Assembly (NCBI GenBank): GCA_019614645.1
Contig: JABWDB010000015.1
Span: forward strand, 1,240,001-1,304,000
DNA length: 64,000 bases
Reading direction: 5' to 3'
Source of the DNA: Stratiolaelaps scimitus
Taxonomy: Eukaryota > Arthropoda > Arachnida > Mesostigmata > Laelapidae
The notes under the pieces were generated by a model. It searched no databases. It worked only from the letters and a program-made list of their open reading frames with translations, and was not told where the DNA came from. Of this stretch, positions 25,887 through 39,200 are shown in pieces (the first letter of the stretch is position 1; every line of letters starts with the position of its first letter). A program made the position numbers and the translations under genes.

Positions 25887-27281
25887 GCAAGTGTAATGGC
25901 GTAATGGCAATATGAAGTTATAATTATATTGAATTTAATTATTGTATATTTAAAGACGCACAATGATGATCAATAAATAAAACAGCATAAAGGTTACAGG
26001 CTAGACATTCGAAATTGCAAGTTAATTCGCGGATCTGAAGTGACTACAATGATTGGCATGCAGCTTTACAGCATGCAACTTTGAAATATTTAATGCAGGT
26101 ATCCCCTTGTTAGTGATATCCTTGCCGAAGACATGACGGGATCCGCGAACTGCGAAGCCGCCCAGCCTGTGGTGATTAGATCTGTTTAGTAATTTCCACT
26201 CGCTGCTATGGTCATTGCTAGGGTAGAGACGAACTGGGGGTCTATTCGATCTCCTGCCTCTCAATGGAGTCGTGGTAGGCTCTTTCGGCTCTTTCGGGCA
26301 GATCAAACCCTCTTCGAAGGTCCTCTATGAGCGCTTAGGACCAACTGTAAGAACGCCAGCCTGCTCTTATCCAGGGCCGTTAGATCTGGGAAGTCTAACT
26401 TCTGCAGGAGACTTCAGCCTCTGCATGAGGCGGCCGACGCGACCTCTAATCTAAACAATCCTAGGACAGTGCCTAATAGTGGCTCAGTGGTAGAATAATA
26501 ATAGCAATAACACCGAAGCACCCTGTAAATCCACGTTAGTAGGAAATCGCGTGCACATCCAATGATTTAGCACGCGCAATGTCATAAAAAAAAGAGAGAA
26601 ATTTCTTCTTGCTACGTCCGAGCATGTTCGCTTGCGGGGGGAACAGCGCGAGCTAACGCATTTACGCTGAGCAAATGCATAACCCCAGCCAGTCCCGAGT
26701 CCACGTCTGCCACCTGTCTAAATCCCACGGCGTCGGGGGGGGCCGAATAAACAACAGCCCCGCGAAAGGTTCTCATCTCACTGGTCTCTCGACGAGGAGC
26801 TTCAAGGGGGCGACGTTCATACCACCGTGATGGTGGGCCCTAATCCCCCACTGCAACATCCCTATACTCCAGCTTCGGAAAGGGCGCTACCCTTTCGTAT
26901 GCCTTCCAGGCAGGAACGTTTCTGCACGCGACCTGATCTATGGCTGCCATATCTGTCGAGTGCGAGCGTCTGCCCGTAATGTTGCCGGTCCAGAAATCAG
27001 CGTCAATATCTAGCGATGGAGATCAGTATACGAGTATGGATTGTACACTGCAAGCCAACGGAACAGTGAGATTTTCTGCTTGACGAGGGATGCGGTCTAA
27101 CGCTCGAGACCGATCGGCGATGTATTATATAGGCATGGTTGCTTCCAACACCAAACAGACCGTAGTAACTCGCAGACTACAAAAATAAGTGTGGTTTATC
27201 CAGATATCGTAGAAGTGCGCTTAATCCTATGTATTCACGGGTTGGATCCCCACCGTTGCACATTTGCATTTTCAAGGGCTC

Positions 27282-27326
27282 CGTCTTATGAAGCAATGCC
27301 GAAAGCAGTACCTTGGACGTTAAATG
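27282..27326 (+). repeat. Dispersed repeat, copy 2
   Basis: Second copy of the repeat at 12,233, sharing its 28-base identical core followed by ACCTTGGACGTTAAATG. It is about 15 kb away from copy 1, so the match is not from a local duplication. Confidence 0.7.
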
Positions 27327-27526
27327 TTGGCTGTATGCGTATTTTAGTCCTATTTATGAGATGCATTAAGGAATATTCTTACCTTATGATCAGATAACAC
27401 ATCTTGATATGGGGGCGGGGGAGGTGTAGGTATCGTTAATCATTTTCCAACAACGAAATGTATTTTTGGTACAATGCGTCGACCGCCGAGTTCTCCAACT
27501 ATGCACATGTTGTATCTCATTGCTTT

Positions 27527-27590
27527 GGACGGTGACTAAGACGCCTCTGGCTGTAAAGAACCGGGTTCGAGTCGCGCGACCGGATGACCA
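27527..27590 (+). mobile_element. Second tRNA-like fragment related to the one at 4.5 kb
   Basis: Plus strand: GGACGGTGACTAAGACG, then TCTGGCTGTAAAGAACC and GGGTTCGAGTCGC, ending CCGGATGACC. It shares the CTCTGGCTGTAAA.AACC core and B-box with the copy at 4,531-4,608 but lacks a paired acceptor stem. A 9-A run follows at about 27,617. Confidence 0.4.
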
Positions 27591-28341
27591 CATATCGAGA
27601 GAACATAGACGTTGTAAAAAAAAAACAGTTCCGTTAATTAACCAAAGCTTTGATTATCGGTATATCGGCTCCCTTATCGTAATGCTTACGGTTAGCACGG
27701 TCGATCTTGTTGCAACCCAGTCGCCGCTAACCAGCAGACACCATTGGCAAATACAAATACCGACAACTGCAGGACTGCGCCAGGACATCACTTAGATAAG
27801 TGCAAGTTCGGCCCGAGTTCGCAATCACTAACTAACGACATCGTGCTACGCAGATAAGCAGATATACGGCCGCACTGTTTCATGAGTAAATGCCCACTGA
27901 GTTACACGTTGGGCTTGCGCGTTGCCTGTACGCTCACTATGAGATGTAAGTGAAGAGGTGCATTTATCCGGGTGGATGCAATGCTATCCTCCTTAATTGT
28001 TGGTTTCCCAAAGCTATGGATGGACAGATGTCAGTGAAGAACGGGCATGCAACTGCACAGACACATCTCATTAGCCTGATACATTACTCAAATTATGGCC
28101 CTGACCATATGGATGGTTGTGTTTGTCCCGAGAACTCTGCCCACGGCTCGATGCTCTGGTACGACTCGTGTCGGCAAGAAGATTTCCCGGCTAGTGAACG
28201 GGGACGTCCGTCAAACCGTGAGCCGGCGATCATTGCAAGCCCCATCCGAATACAGTTATAGGGTAGGGTATTTTTTGCATTGTGTATCGTGTGTACTGCA
28301 CATATTGGATGTGGATTGAATACCGCAATACAAGCAACTTC

Positions 28342-28370
28342 AACTCTCTCTCCTCTCTCTCTCTCTCTCT
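28342..28370. repeat. (CT)n microsatellite
   Basis: CT tract a few hundred bases before the 28.7-31.3 kb GC-rich block. Confidence 0.95.
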
Positions 28371-28699
28371 ATCGCTCTAGTCTTGATTCCGTGATGGGAG
28401 ATCACGCTGGCCTGGTCAAGTATGTGCAGATTGATACTGATATACATAAACCTATTGGCTTGCAGGCTAAGTCCGAGAAGCAAAGGGACAACTTGCATGA
28501 TGAGGTTGTAAAATAGCACGAAGGCACGCATGTATGCATGCACTGACTCACGTATCATCAATTGAAATCGAAGCACCAGCCCCGGTTGAAATCGGCGCAC
28601 GGTCGAATCTAACAATTTCGACTGATACACTGACTCTTTCCATCTGAGCCACCTATCTATCTATTGACGGGTGCGTCTCTGGCAGTTTGCTCGCTGCAG

Positions 28700-31310
28700 A
28701 CGTGCCCTGAGTGTATATATGTTGGTTAGCGTGGGATGGTCCCCTTTGTCAGTGCAGACTCGCTGCTGCCGGAGTACGCGTCCTGCTCGTGTGGCCGGAG
28801 GCACTTAAGGAGGACTCGCAGCTTGAGGACGACCCGGCGAGGGGAGCGAGTTGGGGGTTGTAGTGGTGGCAGGCTGACGAGAGTGGTAGGTGCGGGAGGT
28901 CAGGGGTTTTGGGGCCAGTGGGGGGTAGTGGCGCGGCTCAGCGTCACAGCAGCAGCAGCAGCAAAAGATGGCAGACAGGCAGGCAGAATGGGTGGTGAGT
29001 TTATGAGCGGCAGCGCTCATGGACACGGCAGCGGCTGAAGGGCGCTGCGGCGGAGGAGGCGAAGAGGGTGGTCCTCATCGGTCGAGGTGCCGGGAGCACA
29101 TATTTATTTTACTCAGCTATATCCGTGCACCGCCCTTGTGGAACGTCCCACGAACGCTTCGCCTGCATCACCACCCCTCGGCCGCGACCCCACTTCGTCA
29201 ACCCCGGGCCTTTAGGCCATCCTACATTCCTTTCCCGAAAAGGCCCGGCCGCCACCGCTGGTGGCAGGTCCACTAGCCGGGCTGGCTGTCCTATCATATA
29301 CCTACACAAGCTGCCTCCTAGTCCTTCCTAGCTCGACGTTGTTTCCTGGACCCGCTTTCCCCTACGCCGCGTTCTTCCGCCCATCCGCATCTCTACTCTC
29401 TTAGGCTCAGTCAACGTTTGCCCGTATGGTCGTGTACTGTAGACCTACTACGCCTCTCTACATCCTCTTCAGGACATGCCTACTCGCCTCCTACTCCTCT
29501 GTCCTTCCTCCCCGCCGTTCCCCTAGCCTGGCCGTGTCGATGCTTCCCAGTGGTTGGTAGCACACATACGCACACTGTAATTCAGCTGTGGCGGCGGTGG
29601 CAGAAGGACCAGCAGCAGCAGCACCACCACCACCACCGCTGCCGCCGCCTAGATGCTGGTACTGTAGTAGCGAGCTACACGAACTTCCTTTCTCTCTGCG
29701 TTTCTCGTCGCGTTCAAGCTGGCTCCCCTACCGTGGGGGAGGCTGGCGGCTGTGACCGCTGACGCTGCTGGAACTACTATTGCTGCTGGTGCTCCTGCTG
29801 CTCGCGTCTAGGAGACAAGAGAAGATGCAGATGGGCAGACGTCGAAGAGTAAGAGACCAAAACACCAGCCTTGGGGCATCTCTAGTCTAGATGGCGGGTG
29901 AGACTGGATAGACGAAGAGGCAGGGCCGAGTGGCACGAGGGAGCTGGCTCGTGAGGAGTAACCGCGTAGGCAAGACAGACACCGGGGGCACAACCAGAGA
30001 GACGGATAGAGAAAGAGATAAATACGGGAGTGAAAGATGGCGAAGGGAACGAACTAGCTGGAGGCAAGATGTTGAGGAGGCTGCTTTTGCCCAACGAGAC
30101 GAGCCCAGCCCAGGTCAGCTGAGACACCCAGAATCCAGCACGGCAACGAGCCCAAACCTAAGCGGACAAACGCAGCCAGCGGGCGCACGAGTTGTTGCGG
30201 CAGAATGAAGCATCCCTCGTATTATATTTAGCATTGGTTCGTTCATGCCACTAACAAGGGATCAAAGAAATAGGTGGACAGGGACAAACATACCGACATC
30301 GTGTGGGCCAAGAAAGGGCTTGGAAGGGACGGACGTAGCCACCTAAAGAAGCTACCATATGCCCTCCCGCTGGCTGCCTGCCCGCCCCGATTCACCGCCG
30401 GAGGTGCGAATTCGTCCGTTCGTGCGTCTGTTCGTCTTGTAACCCACAGCCTCCGTGGCAGTATCTCTGCTATACGTTTTTCTTTACACGATGCGTATTC
30501 CCTTCTCACCATACGTCCCGCACGCAGGGACGATGAGAGACAACGGTGAAGAAAAAGGCATAAACAGAGAGTGAGGGAGCCGAAAACGCAAGAGGCATAG
30601 AGGCCAAGAAGCAGATTGGAAGGTGATAGCATAGCACGTAGGCCGTCCGCGCACGTAAGCCTCGGAGTCGCTCGGTGCCAGAGGCCGACTGTTACCCCGG
30701 CCCAGGGTGGACGTCGGCTCGGTAGCGGCAGGTGGGCAGCCGGGCTTCGGGGGTCACATACTGGAGGCAGACGACAGCCAAGCAGCGTCCTCCCCATTTC
30801 TTCTTCTCGTTCCTTCTTCCATATAGCTGTACAGCTCGCTCTTGTTCCTTCTTTTCACTGGAATGAGATGGAGATATGCTAGTCCCATCCGGAGACGAGG
30901 GGAGACGGCAACGACAGAGAGAGAGGCTGGCGATGGCGGTGTCAGCTTTTCTAAGCCCTCGCCTCTACAGGACCGCTCCATGTCTCCCCTCGGCATGTCT
31001 GTCTTCCCAAAGATGTCATGTTGCTCGAGCGGCGGCGGCGAAAGAAGCTGGCTCAGGGGGTGCTGCTGGCTGCTACAGCCGGCCGATACATCTACGCGAG
31101 GAGGTCTCAACGGCCCGGGGAGCTGGTTGTGGGGGGGGGCAGCTGAGCTGTAGGAAAGACACATTGGATTACATTTTGGTTGGTTGGCCGGCCGGCCGGT
31201 TACTTCGCCGCTTGGTTGGCTGACTGGCCAGCTCCTCTCGCTGCAAAGGGAGCCACGCGGCATTGATGCACCTGCTACACGCCGACGCTGTAATTTAGGT
31301 CCCCCTGTTC
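28700..31310. other. GC-rich block without a defined gene
   Basis: Many overlapping frames, longest 184 codons (minus, 30,797-30,243) and 169 codons (minus, 31,263-30,754). CAG, CAC and GCC tracts near 28,953, 29,610 and 29,780, and a GGCC/TTGG-rich stretch at 31,170-31,230. No splice-supported model found. Confidence 0.4.
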
Positions 31311-33333
31311 GACTGCTGTACGTTTACATTACGTCACCAAGGCGTCGGGCTAACTAGACACGTTATGTGGCGTGACACAGAGTGTAGAGCCGTTTACCTG
31401 AAGCAGGCATGGTACATATGGTTATATTTGCGCAACGGCAACCACGAAGGCCCGAAAAGCGAATTACCTTATTACTAATGATGCGCTCGGCATTAAGTAG
31501 CGTGTAGTGTTGCAATCCTGCTATGGGGAGGGGTGGATATTTATGGTGGCAGCTCGGGATAGCGAGCGATACTCATTTCATTGAAATGTCAATGTGATAA
31601 AACAACATTACCTGAAGGGGGGGGGGGAATTAAAGCGGTTCGCTTCTCGCAGAGACAACATTAGTGAATCAGTAACGTAAGGCACGCCATGCAATCGATT
31701 TTAGCTCATTGAACAGTCAAGTGACAAGTGCTCGAGGAATCTTTTGCGACAGCAATATAATCACACATCTGTGTAAGGTGGTTTGGGTATTTTCACGCTT
31801 TGAATACTGCCTCCGGCGCCGCCATCACCACGGTATCGAATTGAAAACATTTGTTGGTTCTGTAGTTCGCTCAGGCTATTCCTTCTACGAAGGACGACCT
31901 TAGTCATTTGTGCTATACTTTTTGAATGGTAAGCCTCACTGTCGTTTTTTATGGCATTGGCTCAAAAATCAACTAGGGAACGTTGCTCTAACCATAATAT
32001 CATGTGATAGCCATCTAAGGGGTTTTCACCATGGTAGGAGGATACTATATCCATTAGTGTTTCTTGACTCTGTGTCAAGATGAAGCTACCCAAGTGTGGC
32101 TTCAAATCTAAGCGGAGCTTGAGAATTTTTAGGGGTCGTTGGCTCAATGGTGCAATCACCATTGAAACCCTTTAACTTTGCCCAGTCCTCAATAGGGTTG
32201 CGTAACTTTACTTTTAAGACCTGAGGCATAACCTGAGGTAACCTTTTCTATCGTTGTTTCGGGCCAATCGGCTTTGTGCCATAGCCATATCTTCATTTCC
32301 TACTCGTAAATAGTGATGACTACAATTAATTAATTGCCCAAAAAGGTTGCCCACCTTCAACATTTTGAAGGGCAAAAAACAAAATGGGACCTATATCGTC
32401 ATATGTCATCAATCCGCCACGAGTCGATAGTCTTGTGAATCTATGCGGAGTGTAGACAGCAAGCTTTTTTTTTATGAAATGCCGCTTTGGGACCATTGAC
32501 ATGTATTTGGTAGCCACGATAGGTACATTGAGAATGTCCTAGGCCCGCCGATGCAGCGGGTGTCAGCCGACGGCGGAGGCAACGCCCCAGTCAACGGCTA
32601 TCGCGGGACACCGATTTGATTATGGCTAGATTGCTGGAAGAGGCAGTTCGTGACCGTCCAGTGATAATAGTGATATTGTGAACGTATTTAACATAACAGC
32701 AGCAGCCTGGCTGACGGGATCAACACTCGTGTCCATCCGCATTAACTTGTGTGCTACCAGTCCGAGCACAGTGGGCAGCTCTCACAGCGGTGGTTGCCTT
32801 GAGAGTGCTTTGAATAGGGCCTCAGGAGCAGCCACCTTTATTGGACCTTTCTGTTATTGCTTCTATCTAATCCTGACTCGCGTCCTTCCTGGCCTAACCC
32901 ACTGACTTGGAGGGGTACCTGTACATGCCCATCTCACGGGTCTACCCACAGGACGCCGTTAGAGACCGAGTCTCGACGCTTAGCTCCAAGATTTGGGACA
33001 GGACGAATGGAGGAGCAGGAGAAATATGTTGTCACAGAGTCTTGTCCTGTAAACAAATACTCGTTGAATTCAAATACTGCTCAGCGGTAACACGAACTCA
33101 CTGCTGGATCTCTCCGATAGCTTATTGTACTGAGAGAAATGCAAATATCTAGCTGGTCTAACTCCTCCTATCTAGCTTCTCTTACTCCTTTTAAATGCAT
33201 GTCACCACATGAATATGTCGATCTGCGTAAGCAGGAGAGAAAAAAACATTCACAGAATGTTCACTCTCGAAATTTATATTATTTTTAATTGTATTTTTAA
33301 TTAAACACGCGCAAATTAGTCGCCCTGAGTGTT

Positions 33334-33361
33334 GCGGAACTTTGCCGAACATCCTGTATAT
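33334..33361 (-). repeat. Transposon-end-like sequence, minus orientation
   Basis: On the minus strand TACAGGATGTTCGGCAAAG, similar to the motif at 11,165. No partner end or coding region was recognised nearby. Confidence 0.3.
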
Positions 33362-34666
33362 ATACGTGGCCCAAATAACAGCTCCTCCAGGATCTGGAAA
33401 TACCTCTATATTAGCGCCTCAAATATTGACCCAAAACATGAATCTTTTCCCCTATGCTGCCTTGAATATAGCGATTCATATCCATCTAAGGTTAGCAAGA
33501 GTCGCAAAGATACGTCCCTTGTTTCTCCCTTTCTGCCTCTCGTCTCTAATTCTCGCACAAGGTCGGAAATCATTATTGGCGGTTGCAGCAAGTAAGTCAA
33601 CGGACATTCAACACAGTTTGAATTACAATATTAATAATCTAGGAGGATAGCATCGAAGTAGCTGTAACGGACGCTGAAGAATTCCCTGGACGGAGAGGGG
33701 GAGATCAATGGCGCTCCGCATGAAGTTCGTCGGCCCATCGTTCAATTTGACCTTTTCAAACGTTTGATCAATTTGCAGATTATATGCTATATTTGACGTC
33801 GCACAGGTTTCCGCCCACGAAGTCGACATCAGCTTTGTAATGTCCTCTCCTTAAAGAGTCGAAATCGAGGCGAAGGCCACGCACTGTACGGTTATAACAG
33901 TCCCGACAGTTATTGGCGCCGATCACCTAACAACTGTGGCATTGCATAGTGATTTCTTGGGTTCGACACATCGATATTGGCATTTGCTTAATTGGCTCGA
34001 CGCAATCTCAACAGTTACAAGATAGAGACGATACGTGGCAAAGTTATATTAAATGTATGACGGATTTCTCCGTCCGCTAACAGGTTCACAGGACAAACCC
34101 CCCACCAAGGTACAAGGTCACGCCTTCACAATGAGCGGCCACCTAAAGGACAACTAAGACATCTGTTCTAGGATTCTATCATAGCAATGTCTACTGTTCA
34201 ATGACTTTTCTCGATACGTGTCGCGTATTTGGCAACATTACGGCATTTTCGAGAAAATTGATAATACGATCCAAATGTGCTACAATTATTTACTTGGACA
34301 GAAATTTTGCAAATATATTGCGGAAAGTGTTTCGATTCCACGAGGTCTACTTGTAACATCTATATCAAGTTGCTAAATAAACTATCTCGACGGTTTCGAT
34401 AGCATGCAAACGGTTGCATTTTCTCATTGATTTACTGTGCGGCTAATTGCAAATAAGCTTGATTGGTAAAGCGCTTTAATTTCTACATTAATTCGAATTG
34501 ACCTGACAAACATTTGAGATTGTATCTATTGCACACACACACACACACGCCATCTTATGAGCTACAAGGTCACATCTTTGAGGGATAGGTTAAAGCCGAG
34601 GAAAGTCTTCACAGTAGAGTAAATTTCTGCCCGTAGTTATACATATTGTGACTCCTTGACGGTCTC

Positions 34667-34849
34667 GTGGCGAGCGACTTGAACTGCTGGGCAGGAGGAA
34701 CGTTCGGGATGATACGGCATCAGATCTTACCTGACGCGGAGAATATGTGGCTGAGCATCGGAGGATTGGTGGCGATGTTATGGGGGTTTACACTTTTGCG
34801 GATTGCGGCTATTATTGTTGGTTTCAGTGTTAGAACCATACAAATTTGA
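34667..34849 (+). other. Short hydrophobic open frame, possible terminal exon of a membrane protein
   Basis: 60 codons ending in TGA. The C-terminal half, AENMWLSIGGLVAMLWGF followed by TLLRIAAIIVGF, is a strong membrane segment. Its form (acidic residue, W-L, G-L-V-A, G-F-x-L-L-R) recalls the last span of ABCG-type transporters. A possible acceptor is CGGCATCAG at about 34,720. No upstream transporter exons or nucleotide-binding motifs were found, so it could be an isolated or decayed exon or chance. Confidence 0.25.
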
Positions 34850-35849
34850 ATACATTTAGGCCCACGAGAGGGCGTTTCATTATTGGCTCAGTTAGTAGAT
34901 CTCGAAACGCAAGTGTTCCTATACCGACGGTGTATACTTTTGGAGATAAATGTCGGCTGATGCGTCCAATCATCATTGGGGTCGTAGAGAGGTTAGAACC
35001 AACCGAGACTGAGCACAGAGTGTATATTGTGTGAATAAATATTGATATACACATACCTCAGCAGGGTGGTCTCATCCAGTTATGCAGACTATGCAGCAAA
35101 CATTTATTGAAGACACCAGATAGTAGCGTTTTGCGCACTTCGTTTTCACTGTTCGTTAGATGTGACAACGAAATGGACAGCTGGAAAAAATCGTGCTCTT
35201 CAATCCTCCTTGATCCTTGGTCGTGAAGAACGAGTGTACAAGACACTAGGCTATTCCACTCCATGATCAGTTCAGTCAAGGTTACTTCCTCGGATCTATG
35301 AGAACTACAGCGTCAAAGAAATATGCCTCCTTCACCTTCATTATTCGCGATGTTAAGAAACTTTATTAGTGGCAGGGATTTTGAAGCAAATTCTTTTAAA
35401 TACCATAGGCTGTATCGTTACTGTGTGCGAGATATCGTCGATGCGTGGTCCTTGTGGTTCACACTGCTTATTTTGGGACGATCTCCTCAACAACTTGACT
35501 CCTTACCGGAGTGCGGCGAAAGCCGTAGCATCAAGATATTCTCAAAAGAAGATATCCCTTACGAAACCTTGCCTATACTCTTCTGACGAATGCGCTAGGA
35601 GCAACTGGTAACAGCAGCCTACCCCGACTAACGTACAACATACAGAACAGATCACTGTGAGAAGGACTAAATACGCCGTGTGCATCCTATTCAAGAGCTT
35701 CCACAGCCCGAATGGTAAAATAAAGCGAGAGAGAGAGGAAATGTGTGCTGGGAGAAGATATATAATGTGTCAGTTTTCGGCCCATCTGCGCAACCATTTG
35801 TGAGCTGCTTGTGGTTGGCGTGGACAACGCCGTTTAAAACGTTTCGAGG

Positions 35850-38800
35850 CTAGCTGGCTGCGTAGTCTCGAACAAGATCATGGGGCGGGTTCGGGTTGCC
35901 TGCGGCGAGTTTTAATGTGGACAGCGCGGAAGCGTAGCGCAGACGACGCCGCCGCACACTCAGAGCTGAATCCTCCTCCGACGAGATGACGGAGAAAGTT
36001 GCAGCACGGGGTCTACAGTGCGAACAAGGGTCTACCGTCTCGTACTGCCCGAGTCGGAGCAGAGAAGGAGGCGAGGTGTTAGCATGTAAGGAGCTTGTCG
36101 CATGAACGGGCCAGAAGCGAAAACGCACACTCCGAAATCAGGCAGTCACTCGAGACAAGATAGCGATGCTGCGCAGCGGAAAGGCTCGCAGCAACTCGCA
36201 CGAGAGGAAATGCGCGCGTCGTGGCAACTTTTACCGGCGAAATAGCGTCGGCAACAGCCCGACACTCCGCCCCCATCTGGCAGGGAAACTCTGCCAGGCA
36301 GAAGGATATCACGTAGACAAACTCGCGGCAGGACGACTCCATGTGGGAGCTTCACCTGCAAGCGTTCCTCTTGTGCCTACATCCAGGCCCGCCCCCGCAG
36401 CAATTTTTTTCTCAGCTTCCGATTTCCCCACCGGCGTCGTCGAGGTTTTTCGTTTATCTCACGTTCCCGCGTTCGCTCTTCTTGCGCGCAGTCGACGCGT
36501 CCAATAGCTTCCAGCGACAATTCTACCCTTTACATGTAACGCGAGTATGTAGAACTCGGCGGTCTGGGAATTTCAGGATTGGGAGTTTTGCATTCGTTTC
36601 ATTGTTGGTAAGCCTTCGTGTGTCGCTTGTGGACTTCCTGGCCGTTGACATGCAGATACTTCTCGTACACGAAGGCTTCAGACGCTGTTCCCGGATGGTG
36701 CTACCCGCTTTGTGGTAGATGTGGACGATTATGTTTCGATGTCTGCACTCTAGAGCGGGGCGGAACAACTGTCTGCACACCGTCTCTGCCAGAGAAACTC
36801 CGCTCTCCTGGAAGGGAAGACTTGGCGGACTTCAAAGCACGAGACATACCAAGGTAGATAGAGAGAGAGAGAGAGAGAGAGAGAAGGCATAACATCAAGC
36901 TCTAAGGTAGAATTCAGGAGTTCCAGTTTGTAAGGCGGGTATTCAGAAAGGAGGGCGCCGTCGCTGAGAAGTTTAAAACGGAAAACCATGTTACAGTTTA
37001 TTTATTCAAGCAGTTATAGCACTCAAGCATACTATGGCAGCCGTTATGCAATTCATGCCTGCCTCACACAGGTAGACGATGCAAGTGTACCCTACGCAGT
37101 GTACCTATCGTATCCGCCATTTAGCAAAAAGTCGCCTCAGTCGCCTGGTGTGTCCGATTTCAACGTTCAATCAGCTTGCTTCATTTCGGGAGTCCTTCAA
37201 CATCTTCTCTATCTCGCTCCGATTCGATGACCAACGGCAGCGCTAGACGAGCAGGCTGAAGACTTAGCAGGGTGCGCTCAATTTCCCGGGAATGAGACAG
37301 CCCACGTCCCTCCGAAAGAGTGGATACGAAGCCAAAACTATCTGGAGGAACTGAGAGGGAAGGACGGCCACTAGGGTCCGGGAGCACGGGACGCCTGCGT
37401 CACTCTTGGCGGGGCTCATCAAACTATGCTTCCACTTCGTTTTCGGCGTTCGGCCTTTTTTCGCCGTTTTTGCAACTCGAGGCGCAGCTCATAGCAGCAA
37501 TAGCAGCAGCAGTGTTAGTAGTAATAGTAGTAGTAGTATCACTGTAGACTCGGAGCAGGGAGAGGTTGCGGCGGGGGGGGGGGATAGTGCTCTCTCATCC
37601 GAACCAGCGATGGTCTGAGCCGAGTTAGGGTAGAAGGCGAGGCCTCCTTTTTTCTCTCCCTCTCTCTCTCTCCTGGGGGTTCGCGTTCAGTAGAAAAGAC
37701 AGACGGCCACGCTAAAGAGATAGGCTTGGGTGTGCCAAAAGAGAGACGTGAAGAGGGGGGGCGGGGAGAGGGGGGGACGAGGCTACGGGGTTGAAAAAGA
37801 AGCAGAGGAGCCCGTCCCGAGTAGGAATGAAACATGACACTGCTGCCGTCAATCGACGTAAAAAGCTGGATGAACCAGAGAGAGAGAAAAAGAGAGAGAC
37901 ACAGGGGTAGCTTTCGGGAGCCAAGCGGGGAAAGGACACGAGCGAAAAAGGAGGTACGAAATCAGCTGGGGATCGTGGACTTGGCGGCGGGGTTAACAGC
38001 AGCAGGGGGAAAGAGCGGCGGCGGCGGCTCCTCTCGCCGTCAGATAGATAGACATCGATGGATCGGCCCCCCCTGCTGCCGAACGGCGAAGTTGCGGATG
38101 GACGACTTTAGGGATCCTTCGGTTCCAGCGGGCAACCTCTTCTGGTTTGCACCCCAGTCATTCTCAGTGCTGGTGCTTTCTTCGGCCGTGTCTTCTGTCG
38201 CGCCTCTCGTCACTCTTCAATCGTGTCACTGACTGAAGGCTGTGTGTAGCTGCTGTCCGACTAACCCCACCCATAGGCTTCGTTCCATCACACCCTACGT
38301 CCGAAGCCTTTTCCCAATACCTCCTTGGTACTCTGAAGCAGACTGCTGCCTCGTCCAGTCTGCCTCGCCAGTCTCAGCCAGTGCTCGCTCATTTTACTTG
38401 AGACACCCTCACCCTCTCACTCTCCGCGAATGATAAACGAACGAAGTAAGCGAACTCCATCGAGCGGAGGTCGTTCTCCTGTGGAAAGACGTGGACAGCC
38501 GCAGCCACTAGCGAGAGTGCGGCGGAGAACAACGAAAAACCTTCGGAGGAAACCCTGGGGAGGGACCCGAGAGAGAAAGGAAGAAGCGGGGACCAACTCC
38601 TCCGTCTCGACCTGCTCATCTGTCTGTCGGTCCGTTCGGCTGGCCGACCTCCTGCCGGGCGACCAGCCAGCCCCGCAGCCAGCGAGCCCCTGTATCCTGT
38701 AACGTGGCAATACTGGGACAACATAGTTGGGCAGGGTGAGACCGTGGAAAGCCCAGCCGCCGAAATCTATGGAATCAGCGAGAAGGCGTGGAAGAGCTGC

Positions 38801-39200
38801 GCGCGGGGTGGCCGTGAGCGTTCGGGGGTTCTGGGGAGTTTGAAAAGAAACGAAAGCGAAAGCAAGGAACAGGCACAGTAACAGCAGCAGCAGCTGTAGC
38901 AGCAGCTAGTGTCAGGAGAGTCCTCTGGAGGAGATGTTCGAGGAGTCCTTCAAATCAGCCTTTGCTGAGTTCCACCCAACTTGGGACGAAGACGGCGGCG
39001 GCGGAGCTGGCGATCGTGGGATGGCGTCGCGGGCACCTAGCGCACTCGGGACCCGAGAGACAGACTGACCTAACGAAAGAAGAAATCTTCGATGATATAT
39101 TACAGCTGTAGCAGTCGACGATGCAGCCGAACGGGGGGAACTTTTAAGACTCCTTTCCTCACCGGGACTCATCTTCCCCCACTACTCAACTGTGACGCCC
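35850..39200. other. GC-rich block without a defined gene
   Basis: Purine-rich stretches (37,700-37,800, 37,870-37,910), G runs (37,572-37,581), AGC/AGT tract (37,490-37,540) and CAG tract (38,882-38,909). Open frames overlap on both strands; none is supported. Confidence 0.4.
36859..36884. repeat. (GA)n microsatellite
   Basis: Pure GA tract inside the 36-39 kb GC-rich region. Confidence 0.95.

Larger units (their letters stand above)
22020..28700. other. Intergenic, with one GC-rich block at 22.8-23.6 kb
   Basis: Outside the GC-rich open frame at 22,773-23,690 there are TA, GT and poly-C (about 25,497-25,513) tracts, the second dispersed repeat copy and a tRNA-like fragment. A G-run near 24,003 and a region at 26,600-26,900 are GC-richer. 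No gene is supported. Confidence 0.55.
31310..35850. other. Intergenic, AT-richer
   Basis: Contains a 10-11 G run (31,618-31,628), a CA tract at 34,531-34,549 and the hydrophobic frame at 34,667. A 102-codon plus frame at 33,342-33,650 has a hydrophobic C-terminal half but no recognisable family. Confidence 0.5.

Noticed and set aside
30243..31263. Long minus-strand frames of 184 and 169 codons
   Set aside because: Composition-driven; both overlap plus-strand frames, contain repeat-encoded Ser/Leu/Pro runs, and show no family features.
33329..33650. Plus-strand frame with PPGSGNTS, loosely like a nucleotide-binding loop
   Set aside because: The Lys of a P-loop is missing, no other ATPase motif follows, and a second frame overlaps; chance resemblance.
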